64,000 nt of DNA from positions 62,001 through 126,000 of the forward strand of contig NZ_JAODNW010000018.1 in NCBI RefSeq assembly GCF_025398255.1. The letters run 5' to 3'. This stretch comes from Chelativorans intermedius. GTDB taxonomy: Bacteria > Pseudomonadota > Alphaproteobacteria > Rhizobiales > Rhizobiaceae. This document shows positions 35,068-43,751 of this stretch, in pieces; position 1 is the first letter of the stretch, and every line of letters begins with the position of its first letter. The position numbers were made by a program, and so were the translations under genes. The notes below the pieces were generated by a model, which saw only the letters and a program-made list of their open reading frames with translations, was not told where the DNA came from and made no database searches.

Positions 35068-36483
35068 TCAGAACAGGGGCTGCATGGCGGACCAGTCGGG
35101 TTCGACCGCCGAGCCGAGGCCGGGCGCGGCTGCGATGGAGGCAAGCGACAGGCTGCCCTCGCGGATCGCAAGGCGTGCCCGCCCGCCGACGTTTCGATAG
35201 AGATCGCCATGGGCGGCGAGATAGGCGCGCATCTCCTCGGCCGGCGCGCCGGCCATGCCGTCGACGAAATGGTGGCCGTTGCGTTCGACATGTTCGGCGC
35301 CGATCAAGCCAGCCAGCACGAGGTCCTGCTGGATGGCGATGCCGGCCTGGGTGGTCAGGTCTTCCGCCGACATAAAGCAGTGAGCTTCACCGGCCTGCCC
35401 GTTCCACCGTGCCACGCGCGCTCGGTTGAGAAGCGCGCGGTAGAAGCCCTTGCAGGATTTCGAGGAGATGCCGGTGTAGCCAAGGCGCCTTGCGACGACG
35501 AAGGCTTCCATATCGGCGTCGGACTCGTCGATTTCCACGGCAATGCGGGCGGCAAGGCGGGTGACGGGGCGGGCAAGCGCCCGGGCGCGCGCGATGGGCT
35601 GTTCCAGAAACAGGATGCGCTCGCGCAGGCGGGCAAGAGCCGGCTCGGCCTCGATGGCATCGAGCAGTTCCAGCACATGCGCCTCGTCCTCATACTGCTC
35701 GTTGCCATCGAGCGTCGCCCGGTAGTCGGGCTGAAGTCGGTCGAGCACGGCGGCGATGCGGGTGAGTCGTGCGACATCCTTCTTCACGTCGCCGGCAATC
35801 TTCAGTTTGAATAAGCGGTGCCCATAGGCGGCGATCGCATCCTCCAGCGTTTCCGGCAGGCCGTCGTCGAGGCGGGAGGCGCTTTCATCCGCGCTCAGCG
35901 CATCGCCGAGACCCACCGTGTGCCGCACGGCAAGACTGGCGGGCAGCGTCAGGCCGGCGAGGAAGCTGTCAAGGTCGAAGCCTGCCAGATCCGGCGCCGT
36001 GGTGGTGTCGATGCCAAGCCTGTTCCCGTTCACGAGCCTTTGCGCCGGAACCCCCTCCAGCCGCGCGAGCGCGTCGATGACCGCGCGGTCGACGAGGGCG
36101 AGGCCGAAGGAGGCGATCAGCCCGTTGAGGCCCGCCTGCGCGCAGGCGGTGCGATGAGCGGGTTCGACGCCCGCATGGAGCGCGAAGGCGCTGCCGGAGC
36201 CGGCAGCCATCATGGCCTGCGCGGCCATCCGCAGGGCGGTCCTGAGCTGTTGGGTGTTCTCTTCGGGCGAAAGGCCGGGGTCCTTGTCGAACCATTTCGG
36301 CATCATCATTTCCGCCGACCAGCCGATGGCCTCGCGGCCCGTCTCGTCGGCGATCCGCACGCGCAGGAACGCCTGCGCGGCCGCCTTCACCTCGGCGGCA
36401 CCGAAGCGGAAGGCGAAGCGGAACGGCACCTGCCGCTCGAAAGCGGCGGCCTCGACGATGCTTATACGGGGGAGCGATGCCAT
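35068..36483 (-). CDS. Enolase-superfamily (mandelate racemase-like) protein of unknown specificity
   Basis: 471 residues, longer than the usual 370-430. The C-terminal barrel shows K226-x-K228 (LFKLKIAG), metal ligands Asp259 (TLDGNEQYE), Glu294 (FLEQPI) and Asp319/Glu320 (VEIDESD), then Lys342 or Lys345. Enolase-superfamily enzymes abstract a proton next to a carboxylate, giving acid-sugar dehydratases, racemases or cycloisomerases. The N-terminal capping domain (1 to about 150) has an unusual GWSAEMMMPKWFDK segment. Context between an aldolase-like and an isomerase-like gene favours a sugar-acid dehydratase, as inference. It does not resemble L-fuconate dehydratase closely. Confidence 0.72.
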   Translation of the reverse strand: MASLPRISIVEAAAFERQVPFRFAFRFGAAEVKAAAQAFLRVRIADETGREAIGWSAEMMMPKWFDKDPGLSPEENTQQLRTALRMAAQAMMAAGSGSAFALHAGVEPAHRTACAQAGLNGLIASFGLALVDRAVIDALARLEGVPAQRLVNGNRLGIDTTTAPDLAGFDLDSFLAGLTLPASLAVRHTVGLGDALSADESASRLDDGLPETLEDAIAAYGHRLFKLKIAGDVKKDVARLTRIAAVLDRLQPDYRATLDGNEQYEDEAHVLELLDAIEAEPALARLRERILFLEQPIARARALARPVTRLAARIAVEIDESDADMEAFVVARRLGYTGISSKSCKGFYRALLNRARVARWNGQAGEAHCFMSAEDLTTQAGIAIQQDLVLAGLIGAEHVERNGHHFVDGMAGAPAEEMRAYLAAHGDLYRNVGGRARLAIREGSLSLASIAAAPGLGSAVEPDWSAMQPLF

Positions 36484-36486
36484 CGC

Positions 36487-37653
36487 TCAGGACTGGGGCA
36501 CGCCGCGCACGGCCATCACCTGGCGCATGCGCGCTTCCGCAAGCTCCGGGTCGATGAGCACGCGCGCCTCGTCCGCCAGCCGGAAGAGGTCCGCCAGATG
36601 CAGGGTGGAGCGCGCCGATTCCTGACCGCCGATCATGGTGAAGTGATCCTGCAACCCGTTCAGATAGGCGAGGAAGACGACGCCGGTCTTGTAGAAGCGT
36701 GTCGGCGCCTTGAAGATGTGGCGCGACAGCGGCACCGTCGGGGCGAGCAGCTCGAAGAACCTTTTTTCATCGCCTGCACCAAGGGCGGCAAGCGCGGCGG
36801 ACGCCGCAGGCGCGATGGCATCGAAGATGCCGAGCAGGGCGTCGGAATGGCCTTCGCTGTCTCCGGCAATAAGCTCGGCATAGTTGAAGTCGTCGCCCGT
36901 ATACATGCGCACGCCTTTGGCCAGGCGGCGGCGCATGACGATTTCCTTCTCCTTGGAGAGGAGCGAGATCTTGATGCCGTCCACCTTGTCGGCATGGGCG
37001 GCGATGATGTCGAGTGCCACCTCCATGGCGTCCATGTGGTCGGGCCGGCCCCAATATCCCTCAAGCGCGGGGTCGAACATTTCGCCGAGCCAATGGATGA
37101 TCACCGGCTCCTTCACGCCGGAGAGAATGCGGTCATAGACGCGCGCATAGTCGTCGGGACCCTTCGCGGCTGCCGCCAGTGCCCGGCTCGCCATCAGGAT
37201 GATGCGTCCGCCATGCGCCTCGATGGCCTCGATCTGCTCCTCATAGGCCGCGATGATATGCTCGATGGTCACGTCGGGGCCGGGGGCCAGGTGATCGGTG
37301 CCGGCACCGCAGGCGATCAGTGCGCCGGGGCGGCCTTTTGCTTCCCGCAGGGCCCGGGCGATCAGCTCGCGGGCCTGCGTCCAGCCCAGGCCCATGCCGC
37401 GCTGTGCCGTGTCCATGGCTTCTGCCACGCCAAGCCCTAGGTCCCACAGATGGTGGCGGAAGGCCATCGTCCTGTCCCAGTCGATGGCCGGGGCGAGCCA
37501 GGGGTCGTTGTCGGCCAGCGTGTCGGCCACCACATGCGCGGCGGCGTAGGCGATGCGATTGAAGGAAGCGGCATCGCGCTTGCCGGCCTCGATCGGCCGG
37601 TTCTTCACCGTGTAGGTGGAGACGGAACGGTCGGCATTGGGCAGGTTGAGCAT
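36487..37653 (-). CDS. DUF993 / dihydrodipicolinate synthase-family protein
   Basis: 388 residues of the DUF993 group, a TIM-barrel family annotated near dihydrodipicolinate synthase (class I aldolases). Visible segments include ALIACGAGTDHL, YDRILSGVKEPVIIHWLGEM, VDGIKISLLSKEKE (candidate Schiff-base lysines) and VRMYTGDDFNYAEL. If it behaves like its relatives it should form or cleave a carbon-carbon bond next to a 2-keto acid or ketose. It is the second gene of the leftward unit, ten bases after the dehydrogenase. Biochemical function in this family is, to my knowledge, not established. Confidence 0.75.
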   Translation of the reverse strand: MLNLPNADRSVSTYTVKNRPIEAGKRDAASFNRIAYAAAHVVADTLADNDPWLAPAIDWDRTMAFRHHLWDLGLGVAEAMDTAQRGMGLGWTQARELIARALREAKGRPGALIACGAGTDHLAPGPDVTIEHIIAAYEEQIEAIEAHGGRIILMASRALAAAAKGPDDYARVYDRILSGVKEPVIIHWLGEMFDPALEGYWGRPDHMDAMEVALDIIAAHADKVDGIKISLLSKEKEIVMRRRLAKGVRMYTGDDFNYAELIAGDSEGHSDALLGIFDAIAPAASAALAALGAGDEKRFFELLAPTVPLSRHIFKAPTRFYKTGVVFLAYLNGLQDHFTMIGGQESARSTLHLADLFRLADEARVLIDPELAEARMRQVMAVRGVPQS

Positions 37654-37662
37654 CGGTCACTC

Positions 37663-38814
37663 CTAGAACTGCAGGTTTGGGACGTCGAGCCATCGCCGCT
37701 CGGCCCAGGACTTGAGCCCCAGTTCGGCAAGCTGCACGCCCTTGGCACCTTCCTCAAGACCGTAGCTCCAGGGCGCATCCTCGGCCACATGGCGCAGGAA
37801 CTCCTCCCACTGCACCTTGAAGCCGTTGTCGACAGGCCAGTTGTCCGGCACTTCCTCCCAATCGTCGAAGAAGTTCATGGTCTGCGGCTGGTCGGGATTC
37901 CACACGGGCTTGGGCGTGTTGACGCGGTGCTGTGTCCAGCATCTGTGGAGCCCGGCTACGGCGGAGCCCAGCGTGCCGTCCACCTGGAAGGTGACGAGAT
38001 CGTCGCGGCGCACCCGCACCGCCCAGCTCGAATTGATGTGGGCGACGATGCCGCCCTCCAGCTCAAAGGTGGCGTAGGCCGCGTCATCCGCATCCGCCTT
38101 GTAGGGCTTGCCCTGCTCGTCCACGCGCTCGGGAATGTGCGTGGCACCGAGGCAGGAGACGGCCTTGACGGGTGCGAAGGTGTTGTCGAGCACGTAGCGC
38201 CAGTGGCACAGCATGTCGATGATGATGCCGCCGCCATCGGCCTTGCGATAGTTCCACGAAGGGCGCTGCGCCTTCTGCCAGTCGCCCTCGAACACCCAGT
38301 AGCCGAATTCGCCGCGCACCGAGAGAATGCGGCCGAAGAAGCCGGAGTCGCGCAGCATTCGCAGCTTCATGAGGCCCGGCAGGAACAGCTTGTCCTGCAC
38401 CACGCCATGCTTGCGGCCGGAGGCGCGCGCTTTCCGGGCAATGTCGACGGCCACCGAAAGGTCGTCCGAGGTCGGCTTTTCGCAGTAGACGTGCTTTCCG
38501 GCAGCCAGTGCCTTTTCCAGAAGACCGGCGCGGATCTTGGTGGCGCCGGCGTCGAAGAAGATCTCGTCATCCGGGTTGGCAAGCGCGGCGTCGAGATCGT
38601 CGGTAAAGCGCGCCACATTGTGGCGTTTGGCGATTGCCTCCACCTTCTCCAGACTGCGGCCGACGAGAATCGGGTCGACCGTCAAGCGGTCGCCGTCGGA
38701 AAGAACTATGCCCCCCTGGTCGCGGATGGCCAAGACCGACCTGACGAGATGCTGGTTGTAGCCCATCCGCCCGGTAATCCCGTGCATGATGATGCCGATG
38801 CGCCGCTGGGCCAT
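37663..38814 (-). CDS. Gfo/Idh/MocA family oxidoreductase
   Basis: 383 residues: an N-terminal Rossmann fold (RIGIIMHGITGRMGYNQH) with the family's AGKHVYCEKP motif, then the C-terminal alpha/beta domain (GGGIIIDMLCHWRYV supplies the catalytic His region). It oxidises or reduces a hydroxyl of a sugar, inositol or sugar acid using NAD(P). It is the first gene of a four-enzyme leftward unit and faces the TetR-type operator at 38841-38856. The nucleotide loop differs slightly from the usual GxGxxG. Confidence 0.87.
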   Translation of the reverse strand: MAQRRIGIIMHGITGRMGYNQHLVRSVLAIRDQGGIVLSDGDRLTVDPILVGRSLEKVEAIAKRHNVARFTDDLDAALANPDDEIFFDAGATKIRAGLLEKALAAGKHVYCEKPTSDDLSVAVDIARKARASGRKHGVVQDKLFLPGLMKLRMLRDSGFFGRILSVRGEFGYWVFEGDWQKAQRPSWNYRKADGGGIIIDMLCHWRYVLDNTFAPVKAVSCLGATHIPERVDEQGKPYKADADDAAYATFELEGGIVAHINSSWAVRVRRDDLVTFQVDGTLGSAVAGLHRCWTQHRVNTPKPVWNPDQPQTMNFFDDWEEVPDNWPVDNGFKVQWEEFLRHVAEDAPWSYGLEEGAKGVQLAELGLKSWAERRWLDVPNLQF

Positions 38815-38840
38815 AAATCCTCCCTGGAAGCTTCATATTT

Positions 38841-38856
38841 GTAACTACCCAGTTAC
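38841..38856. promoter_or_regulatory. TetR-type operator, copy 1
   Basis: GTAACTACCCAGTTAC has perfect 6-base arms around a 4-base centre, a shape common for TetR-family operators. It lies 27 bases upstream of the Gfo/Idh start (38814, minus) and between it and the divergent TIM-barrel gene (38981, plus). The 14-base stretch CCAGTTACTTACTT beginning inside it is repeated at the second site near 39842. Two TetR genes lie at the end of the rightward unit. Confidence 0.65.
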
Positions 38857-38980
38857 TTACTTGCCGGCACGGAATGTGTCAAGCAGGAGTGCTGCGCCGC
38901 CGTCGACCGGGTTGACAGGAGATTGAAAGCGGCGCGCAGTTGTGCGTGTGAGCCATCGAGGAAGACGGGGAGGCAAGGCG

Positions 38981-39841
38981 ATGCGGATCGTGCTGTGCAA
39001 CGAGGTGCTGCGGCCGATGCCGCTTGCCGCGCAGTGTGCCTTTGCCAGGCAGGCGGGGTATGATGGGCTGGAGATTGCACCCTTTACGCTGGCCGACGAT
39101 CCAACCCGCCTGACGGCGGACGAGATCACGGAGTTGCGGCGCGCCATCGCCGCACAGGGTCTTGCCGTTGCCAGCCTGCACTGGCTGACCATGGCGCCTG
39201 AGGGCCTGGACCTGACCTCACTGGATGCCGAGATTGGCAGCAGGACGCGGCAGGCGCTGTTGCGGCTGGTGGACCTTGCTGCCGGGCTTGGTGCCGGTGT
39301 CATCGTGCACGGCTCGCCGGCGCAGCGGCGCTTGGGCGCACAAGCAAAGGACCAGCGGGCTGTCGCCATGGCGCATATCGAGGCAGCGGCGCGGCGCGCT
39401 GGCGAACACGGCATTGCCTATTGTCTGGAAGCCATCAATCGCCGGGAGTGCAACTTTCTGAACACGCTGGCCGAGGCAGAGGCGATGATTGCCGAGATCG
39501 GTGCGCCGGCGCTGCGGCTGATGCTGGACGTGTGCCACGCCGCGCAGGAGGAGCAGGATAGCCTCGCTGTCCTTGCTGCTCGATATTGCCGGCAGGGCAA
39601 GCTTGCCCATGTACAGCTCAACGCAGCAAACCGGCGCGGGCCGGGGCAGGGCGATCATGCGGGCGGACCGGACGCCATTGCGCCCTTGCTGCGCGCGCTG
39701 ACCGAAAGCGGCTATGGGGGCGATCTGGCGGTGGAACCTTTCGATTATGTGCCGGACGGGCCAGCCTGTGCAGCGCGCGCCATCGGCTATGTGCGCGGGG
39801 TTCTGGACGGGCTTGAGAAAGATGCAGTCGATAAGAACTAA
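38981..39841 (+). CDS. TIM-barrel sugar (phosphate) isomerase/epimerase
   Basis: 286 residues of the xylose isomerase-like superfamily (RIVLCNEVLRPMPLAAQ, GYDGLEIAPFTL, YCLEAINRRECNFLNT, LMLDVCHAA, LAVEPFDYVPDG), with Glu/Asp/His metal ligands on successive strands. It resembles hydroxypyruvate isomerase and keto-sugar epimerase relatives. The ATG at 38981 has GGGGAGG upstream. It is divergent from the Gfo/Idh unit and precedes the tctC-type gene, whose promoter overlaps its last bases. Confidence 0.8.
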   Translation: MRIVLCNEVLRPMPLAAQCAFARQAGYDGLEIAPFTLADDPTRLTADEITELRRAIAAQGLAVASLHWLTMAPEGLDLTSLDAEIGSRTRQALLRLVDLAAGLGAGVIVHGSPAQRRLGAQAKDQRAVAMAHIEAAARRAGEHGIAYCLEAINRRECNFLNTLAEAEAMIAEIGAPALRLMLDVCHAAQEEQDSLAVLAARYCRQGKLAHVQLNAANRRGPGQGDHAGGPDAIAPLLRALTESGYGGDLAVEPFDYVPDGPACAARAIGYVRGVLDGLEKDAVDKN

Positions 39842-39850
39842 CCAGTTACT
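39835..39850. promoter_or_regulatory. TetR-type operator, copy 2, at the tctCBA promoter
   Basis: GAACTAACCAGTTACT shares CCAGTTACTTACTT with copy 1 and has AACT/AGTT arms around a 4-base centre. It overlaps the stop of the upstream gene. A TTGACA follows at 39858-39863, so a bound repressor would sit just upstream of or over a -35 box driving the transporter genes. Conservation of the right half is stronger than the left. Confidence 0.6.
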
Positions 39851-39950
39851 TACTTCTTGACAGCCTGCCGCGCTGTCTTCACAGTTCCTTTCCACGCCGG
39901 GACCGGAGAGAGGGCCATGGCGTAACAAGGACAATTCAAGGGAGGAAAAT

Positions 39951-40979
39951 ATGGGTTCCTTGACCAAGGCCGCGTTTGGCGCGGCTGCATCCGCATTGGC
40001 GCTGTCCGCCACATCGGCGCTTGCCCAGGAATGGGAGCCGGAGCGGCCGATCAACATCATCGTGCCGTGGGGTGCGGGCGGCTCCACAGACCAAGTGACG
40101 CGTGTTACCGCACCGATCATCTCCGAGGCGCTCGGGCAGACGGTGGTGGTGGTCAATCAGCCGGGCGCATCTGGCGCCGTGGGCACGCAGGAAGTGCTGA
40201 ACGCGCCGAAAGACGGCTATACCTGGACGGCCAATGCCATTGCCAACAACGCCACCTACACGGTGACGGGAATGATCCCGGACACCAGCATCGACGACTG
40301 GCACATCTATCTTTCGGTCGCCAACGTTCCTGTCGTCTCGGTGCCTGCCGACAGCCCGTTTCAGGATTTCGGTGCGTTGCTGCAGGCCTTCAAGGAGCGC
40401 GGCAGCGAGATCACGGTGGCGACGGCCGGCGTGACCTCCTCGGGCGGCATGGCGATTGCCGGTCTGGGGACCGAGGGCGATTTCGACTACCGCATGGTGA
40501 CCTATGACGGCGGCGGGCCGGCCGCCATCGCCACGGCTGCCGGCGAGGCGATGGTTACCACCCAGCTCGCCGTCGAACAGGCCGAGCTGATTCGTGGCGG
40601 CCGCCTGCGCCCGCTTGCCGTCTTGAGCGACGAGGCGCTGACCATCGAAGGCGTGGATCCCATCCCGCCCATCACCGAATGGCTGCCCGACTTTCCCATC
40701 GCGCCGGACTATTTCGGCATCTTCATTCCCCGCGGTGTGCCTGATGAGGTGATCGCGACGATGGACCGCATCTGGGAAGAGAAGGTGATGAATTCCGAGG
40801 CGCTGAAGGAATATGCGCAAACCAATGGCGCCGTCTTTGCCCCTTCCTACGGCGAAGAGGCCCGCGCCCGTGCCATGCCCGTGGTGATCGAGGAGGCCTG
40901 TGCTGCCGAAGAGCGCGGCCTTGAGGTCAACGACCCCTCCACCATTGGCATTGACTGCGAGACGAAAAGCGAGATGTAG
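39951..40979 (+). CDS. tctC: Tripartite tricarboxylate transporter substrate-binding protein (second system)
   Basis: 342 residues with a Sec signal (GSLTKAAFGAAASALALSAT, cut after ALA). It has the Bug/TctC fold opening INIIVPWGAGGSTDQVTR, then VVVVNQPGASGAVGT. The glycine-rich loop contacts the ligand carboxylate in this family, so the cargo is probably an acid. It is preceded by GGGAGG and by a TetR-type operator about 100 bases upstream. It belongs with the catabolic genes at 34-40 kb. Confidence 0.92.
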   Translation: MGSLTKAAFGAAASALALSATSALAQEWEPERPINIIVPWGAGGSTDQVTRVTAPIISEALGQTVVVVNQPGASGAVGTQEVLNAPKDGYTWTANAIANNATYTVTGMIPDTSIDDWHIYLSVANVPVVSVPADSPFQDFGALLQAFKERGSEITVATAGVTSSGGMAIAGLGTEGDFDYRMVTYDGGGPAAIATAAGEAMVTTQLAVEQAELIRGGRLRPLAVLSDEALTIEGVDPIPPITEWLPDFPIAPDYFGIFIPRGVPDEVIATMDRIWEEKVMNSEALKEYAQTNGAVFAPSYGEEARARAMPVVIEEACAAEERGLEVNDPSTIGIDCETKSEM

Positions 40980-41050
40980 CCCGCGCAGGGGCAAGCGCCT
41001 GGCCGGCACTTGCGACGGGTGCCGGCCGGTGCCACGTGTGGGAGGCAAGC

Positions 41051-41572
41051 ATGGACGACCCTCGGGTGCAACGCCGCATGAACCGCGCCGATCTCGTGAC
41101 CGGCTGCGTGCTTGCCGGTCTGGGACTTGCGATCGTCTACGTGTCCTGGACCATGCCGCGGCTCGAAGTGCGCGGCATTCACCCCGCCACGGTGCCCGGT
41201 CTTGTTCCGGGTCTTCTGGGCCTCATCCTCGCCTTCTGCGGGGCAGCCCTTGCCATCAAGGCCTTTCGCGAAGGGCGGGGGGAAGGCGGTTGGGTCGATT
41301 TCTTTTCGCTCCTGCGCTCCGCCGAGATGGGGCGCCTTGCGGTCGTCGGGGGCTTGGCGCTCGTCTATGCGCTTCTCCTGGTGGGCCTGCTGCCGTTCTG
41401 GCTTGCCACGGCGCTTTTCGTTTTCGTCTTCATCGTCGTTTTCGAGACCTGGCTTTCGCCCAGCCCAAAACCGCTCCCGCGCTCCCTCCTCTGGGCGGGG
41501 GTTCAGGCGGTGCTGGTGGGCATCGTCGTCACGCTCGTGTTTCAAAACGGCTTTCTCGTCCGTCTGCCCTAG
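41051..41572 (+). CDS. tctB: Tripartite tricarboxylate transporter small membrane subunit (second system)
   Basis: 173 residues with four predicted helices: residues about 13-30, 45-66, 95-110 and 115-140. This is the TctB type. The ATG at 41051 is preceded by GGAGG; an in-frame GTG at 41036 is less well placed. It lies 71 bases after tctC and 18 bases before tctA. Confidence 0.85.
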   Translation: MDDPRVQRRMNRADLVTGCVLAGLGLAIVYVSWTMPRLEVRGIHPATVPGLVPGLLGLILAFCGAALAIKAFREGRGEGGWVDFFSLLRSAEMGRLAVVGGLALVYALLLVGLLPFWLATALFVFVFIVVFETWLSPSPKPLPRSLLWAGVQAVLVGIVVTLVFQNGFLVRLP

Positions 41573-41590
41573 CCCGACAGGTTCAGTCCA

Positions 41591-43114
41591 ATGCTTGAAG
41601 GTCTCTTGCTGCTCGGCCAAGGCATCGCCCATTTTCTCACCTGGGGAGCCCTCTTCAATCTGGCCTGGGCAAGCCTGCTTGGCATCGTCATCGGCGCCCT
41701 GCCGGGGCTGACGGCCACCATGGGCGTGGCGCTGCTTGTCACGCTCACCTACAAGATGCCGCCCGACCAGGCGATTTTGTGCCTGATGGCGCTCTATGTG
41801 GGCGCCATTTATGGCGGCAGCCGCTCGGCCATCCTGCTTGCCATCCCGGGCACACCGGCAAGCGCTGCCACCGCGCTGGACGGCTTCCCCCTGGCCCGCG
41901 CCGGCAAGGCGGGGCTGGCGATGGGGATCGCCACCACCTCCTCCGCGCTTGGCACGCTCGTGGGCATTTTCTTCCTGGCGCTGATCGCGCCGTGGCTGGC
42001 CGAGTTTGCGCTGCGTTTCGGCTCCTATGAGTTCTTCTGGCTGGCGCTCTTCGGTGTGCTCATTTCCGGGCGGCTGACGGCGATCGACAATCCGCTCAAG
42101 GGCTACATCGCGGGCATTCTGGGCCTACTTGCGGCCATGATCGGCATGGAGGGCCTGCACGCCTATCAGCGCTTCACCTTTGGTATCGGCGCGCTGGGTG
42201 GCGGGGTGGATCTGATTCCGGCCATGGTGGGTGCGTTCGGCTTTGCCGAGATCCTGAGCGTCATGAAGCAACGCTTCACCGCCGAGATGGCGACCAGCGA
42301 CGACCGGGTGCTGCCGCGGCTTGCCGACATTACGCGCTACTGGCGCACCACCATCCGTTCCGGGGTGCTGGGCACCATTGCCGGCATCATTCCTGGTGTG
42401 GGCGAAGACATCGGCGCCTGGGCTTCCTATGCTGCGGCGCGCCGCAAGAGCAAGGAGGCGGACCGTTTCGGCAAGGGCTCCATCGAGGGGCTGGTGGCGG
42501 CCGAGACCGGCAACTCGGCGGTGATCCCGGGGGCCATGATTCCCACGCTCACACTAGCCCTGCCGGGCTCGGCAGCGGCGGCGGTGCTGATTGCTGCAAT
42601 GTTCATCCATGGAATCCGGCCCGGCCCGCTCTTGATGACCGAAAACCCGCAGTTTCTGTATCAGATCGTCGGCATCCTGTTTCTAACCACGATCGCCATC
42701 ACCATCTATGGCCTGTCGCTGACCAAGCTTCTGGTGCGCGTTCTCCTCGTCCCGCGCGAGAAGCTGATGCCGGTGGTCTATGTGTTGTGCGTGGTGGGCT
42801 CCTTCGCCATCACGCAGCGCATGTTCGACGTCTATGTGATGGTCGCCTTCGGTTTGATCGGCTTCGTGCTGCGCGAGATGCGCTATCCAATGGCGCCCCT
42901 GGTGCTCGGCATCGTTCTGGGGGAGCTTCTCGACGTCAATCTGCGCCGCGGCCTGCTGTTGTCCGACGGCGATGTAACCCCTTTCTTCACACGCCCGATC
43001 AGCGCGGTGCTCGTCACCGTCATCGCGGTGACGATCCTCATGAGCATGCCCATGGTGAGCAGACGTGTCACGCAGATCTTCAAGCGTCTTGACCCGCAGG
43101 GCCGTACCGGCTGA
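41591..43114 (+). CDS. tctA: Tripartite tricarboxylate transporter large membrane subunit (second system)
   Basis: 507 residues, about twelve helices, with the TctA loop GALPGLTATMGVALLVTLT near residue 37 and GIIPGVGEDIGAWASYAA near residue 270. It differs clearly from the first TctA in the window (ATMG in place of GPSNG), which suggests a different substrate. Its 3' end overlaps the start of the tetR gene by up to 50 bases, tying the regulator to the transporter unit. Confidence 0.94.
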   Translation: MLEGLLLLGQGIAHFLTWGALFNLAWASLLGIVIGALPGLTATMGVALLVTLTYKMPPDQAILCLMALYVGAIYGGSRSAILLAIPGTPASAATALDGFPLARAGKAGLAMGIATTSSALGTLVGIFFLALIAPWLAEFALRFGSYEFFWLALFGVLISGRLTAIDNPLKGYIAGILGLLAAMIGMEGLHAYQRFTFGIGALGGGVDLIPAMVGAFGFAEILSVMKQRFTAEMATSDDRVLPRLADITRYWRTTIRSGVLGTIAGIIPGVGEDIGAWASYAAARRKSKEADRFGKGSIEGLVAAETGNSAVIPGAMIPTLTLALPGSAAAAVLIAAMFIHGIRPGPLLMTENPQFLYQIVGILFLTTIAITIYGLSLTKLLVRVLLVPREKLMPVVYVLCVVGSFAITQRMFDVYVMVAFGLIGFVLREMRYPMAPLVLGIVLGELLDVNLRRGLLLSDGDVTPFFTRPISAVLVTVIAVTILMSMPMVSRRVTQIFKRLDPQGRTG

Positions 43115-43751
43115 GGCGCGGCTGGCGGCACGCGCCCGCGATCCGGCCCGCACGCGGGCGGCGATTCTTGCTGCAGCGCGCGCCGAGTTCTCCGAACACG
43201 GACTCGAAGGGGCGCGCATCGACGCCATTGCCCGCCGGGCAGCCACCAACAAGCGCATGCTCTACCACTATTTCGGCAACAAGGAGGGGCTCTATTGCGC
43301 CGTGCTCGCCGAGGCCTATCGCGAGATCCGCCAGGGCGAGCGGGCGCTCCAGCTTGACCAGTATGACCCGGTGGAAGCGATGGCGCGGCTGGTGCGTTTC
43401 ACCTTCCGGCATTTTCTGGAGTGTCCCTGGTTCATTGCGCTGTTGACCAACGAGAACCTGATGCGCGCGCGTTATCTGCGCACCTTGCCGGAAATGCACG
43501 GGCTGCATTCGCCGCTTGTCGATCAGATCAGAAAGCTCATCCGCCGTGGCGCGCAAAGCGGCATCTTCCGCGACGATGTCGATCCGGTGCAGCTCTACAT
43601 CTCGATCGCCGCCCTAGGCTATTTCTACGTTTCGAACAACGCCACACTCTCGGTGATCTTCGATACCGACCTTTCAAGCAGCAGGCATGTCGCCGCGCGC
43701 GAGGCCCATGCGGTGGAGATGGTGCTCGACCATCTGCGGCTCACGGCCTGA
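43065..43751 (+). CDS. TetR family regulator, paralogue A
   Basis: 228 residues. The TetR helix-turn-helix reads ARIDAIARRAATNKRMLYHY with FGNKEGLYCAV following; the ligand-binding half is of the TetR_C_41 or RutR-like length. The start is GTG at 43065 or TTG at 43089, both inside tctA. As the last gene of the operated unit it is the best candidate for the protein that binds the two GTAACT/AGTTAC operators. Its 3' end overlaps paralogue B by 11 bases, tail to tail. Confidence 0.88.
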   Translation: MSRRSSSVLTRRAVPAEARLAARARDPARTRAAILAAARAEFSEHGLEGARIDAIARRAATNKRMLYHYFGNKEGLYCAVLAEAYREIRQGERALQLDQYDPVEAMARLVRFTFRHFLECPWFIALLTNENLMRARYLRTLPEMHGLHSPLVDQIRKLIRRGAQSGIFRDDVDPVQLYISIAALGYFYVSNNATLSVIFDTDLSSSRHVAAREAHAVEMVLDHLRLTA

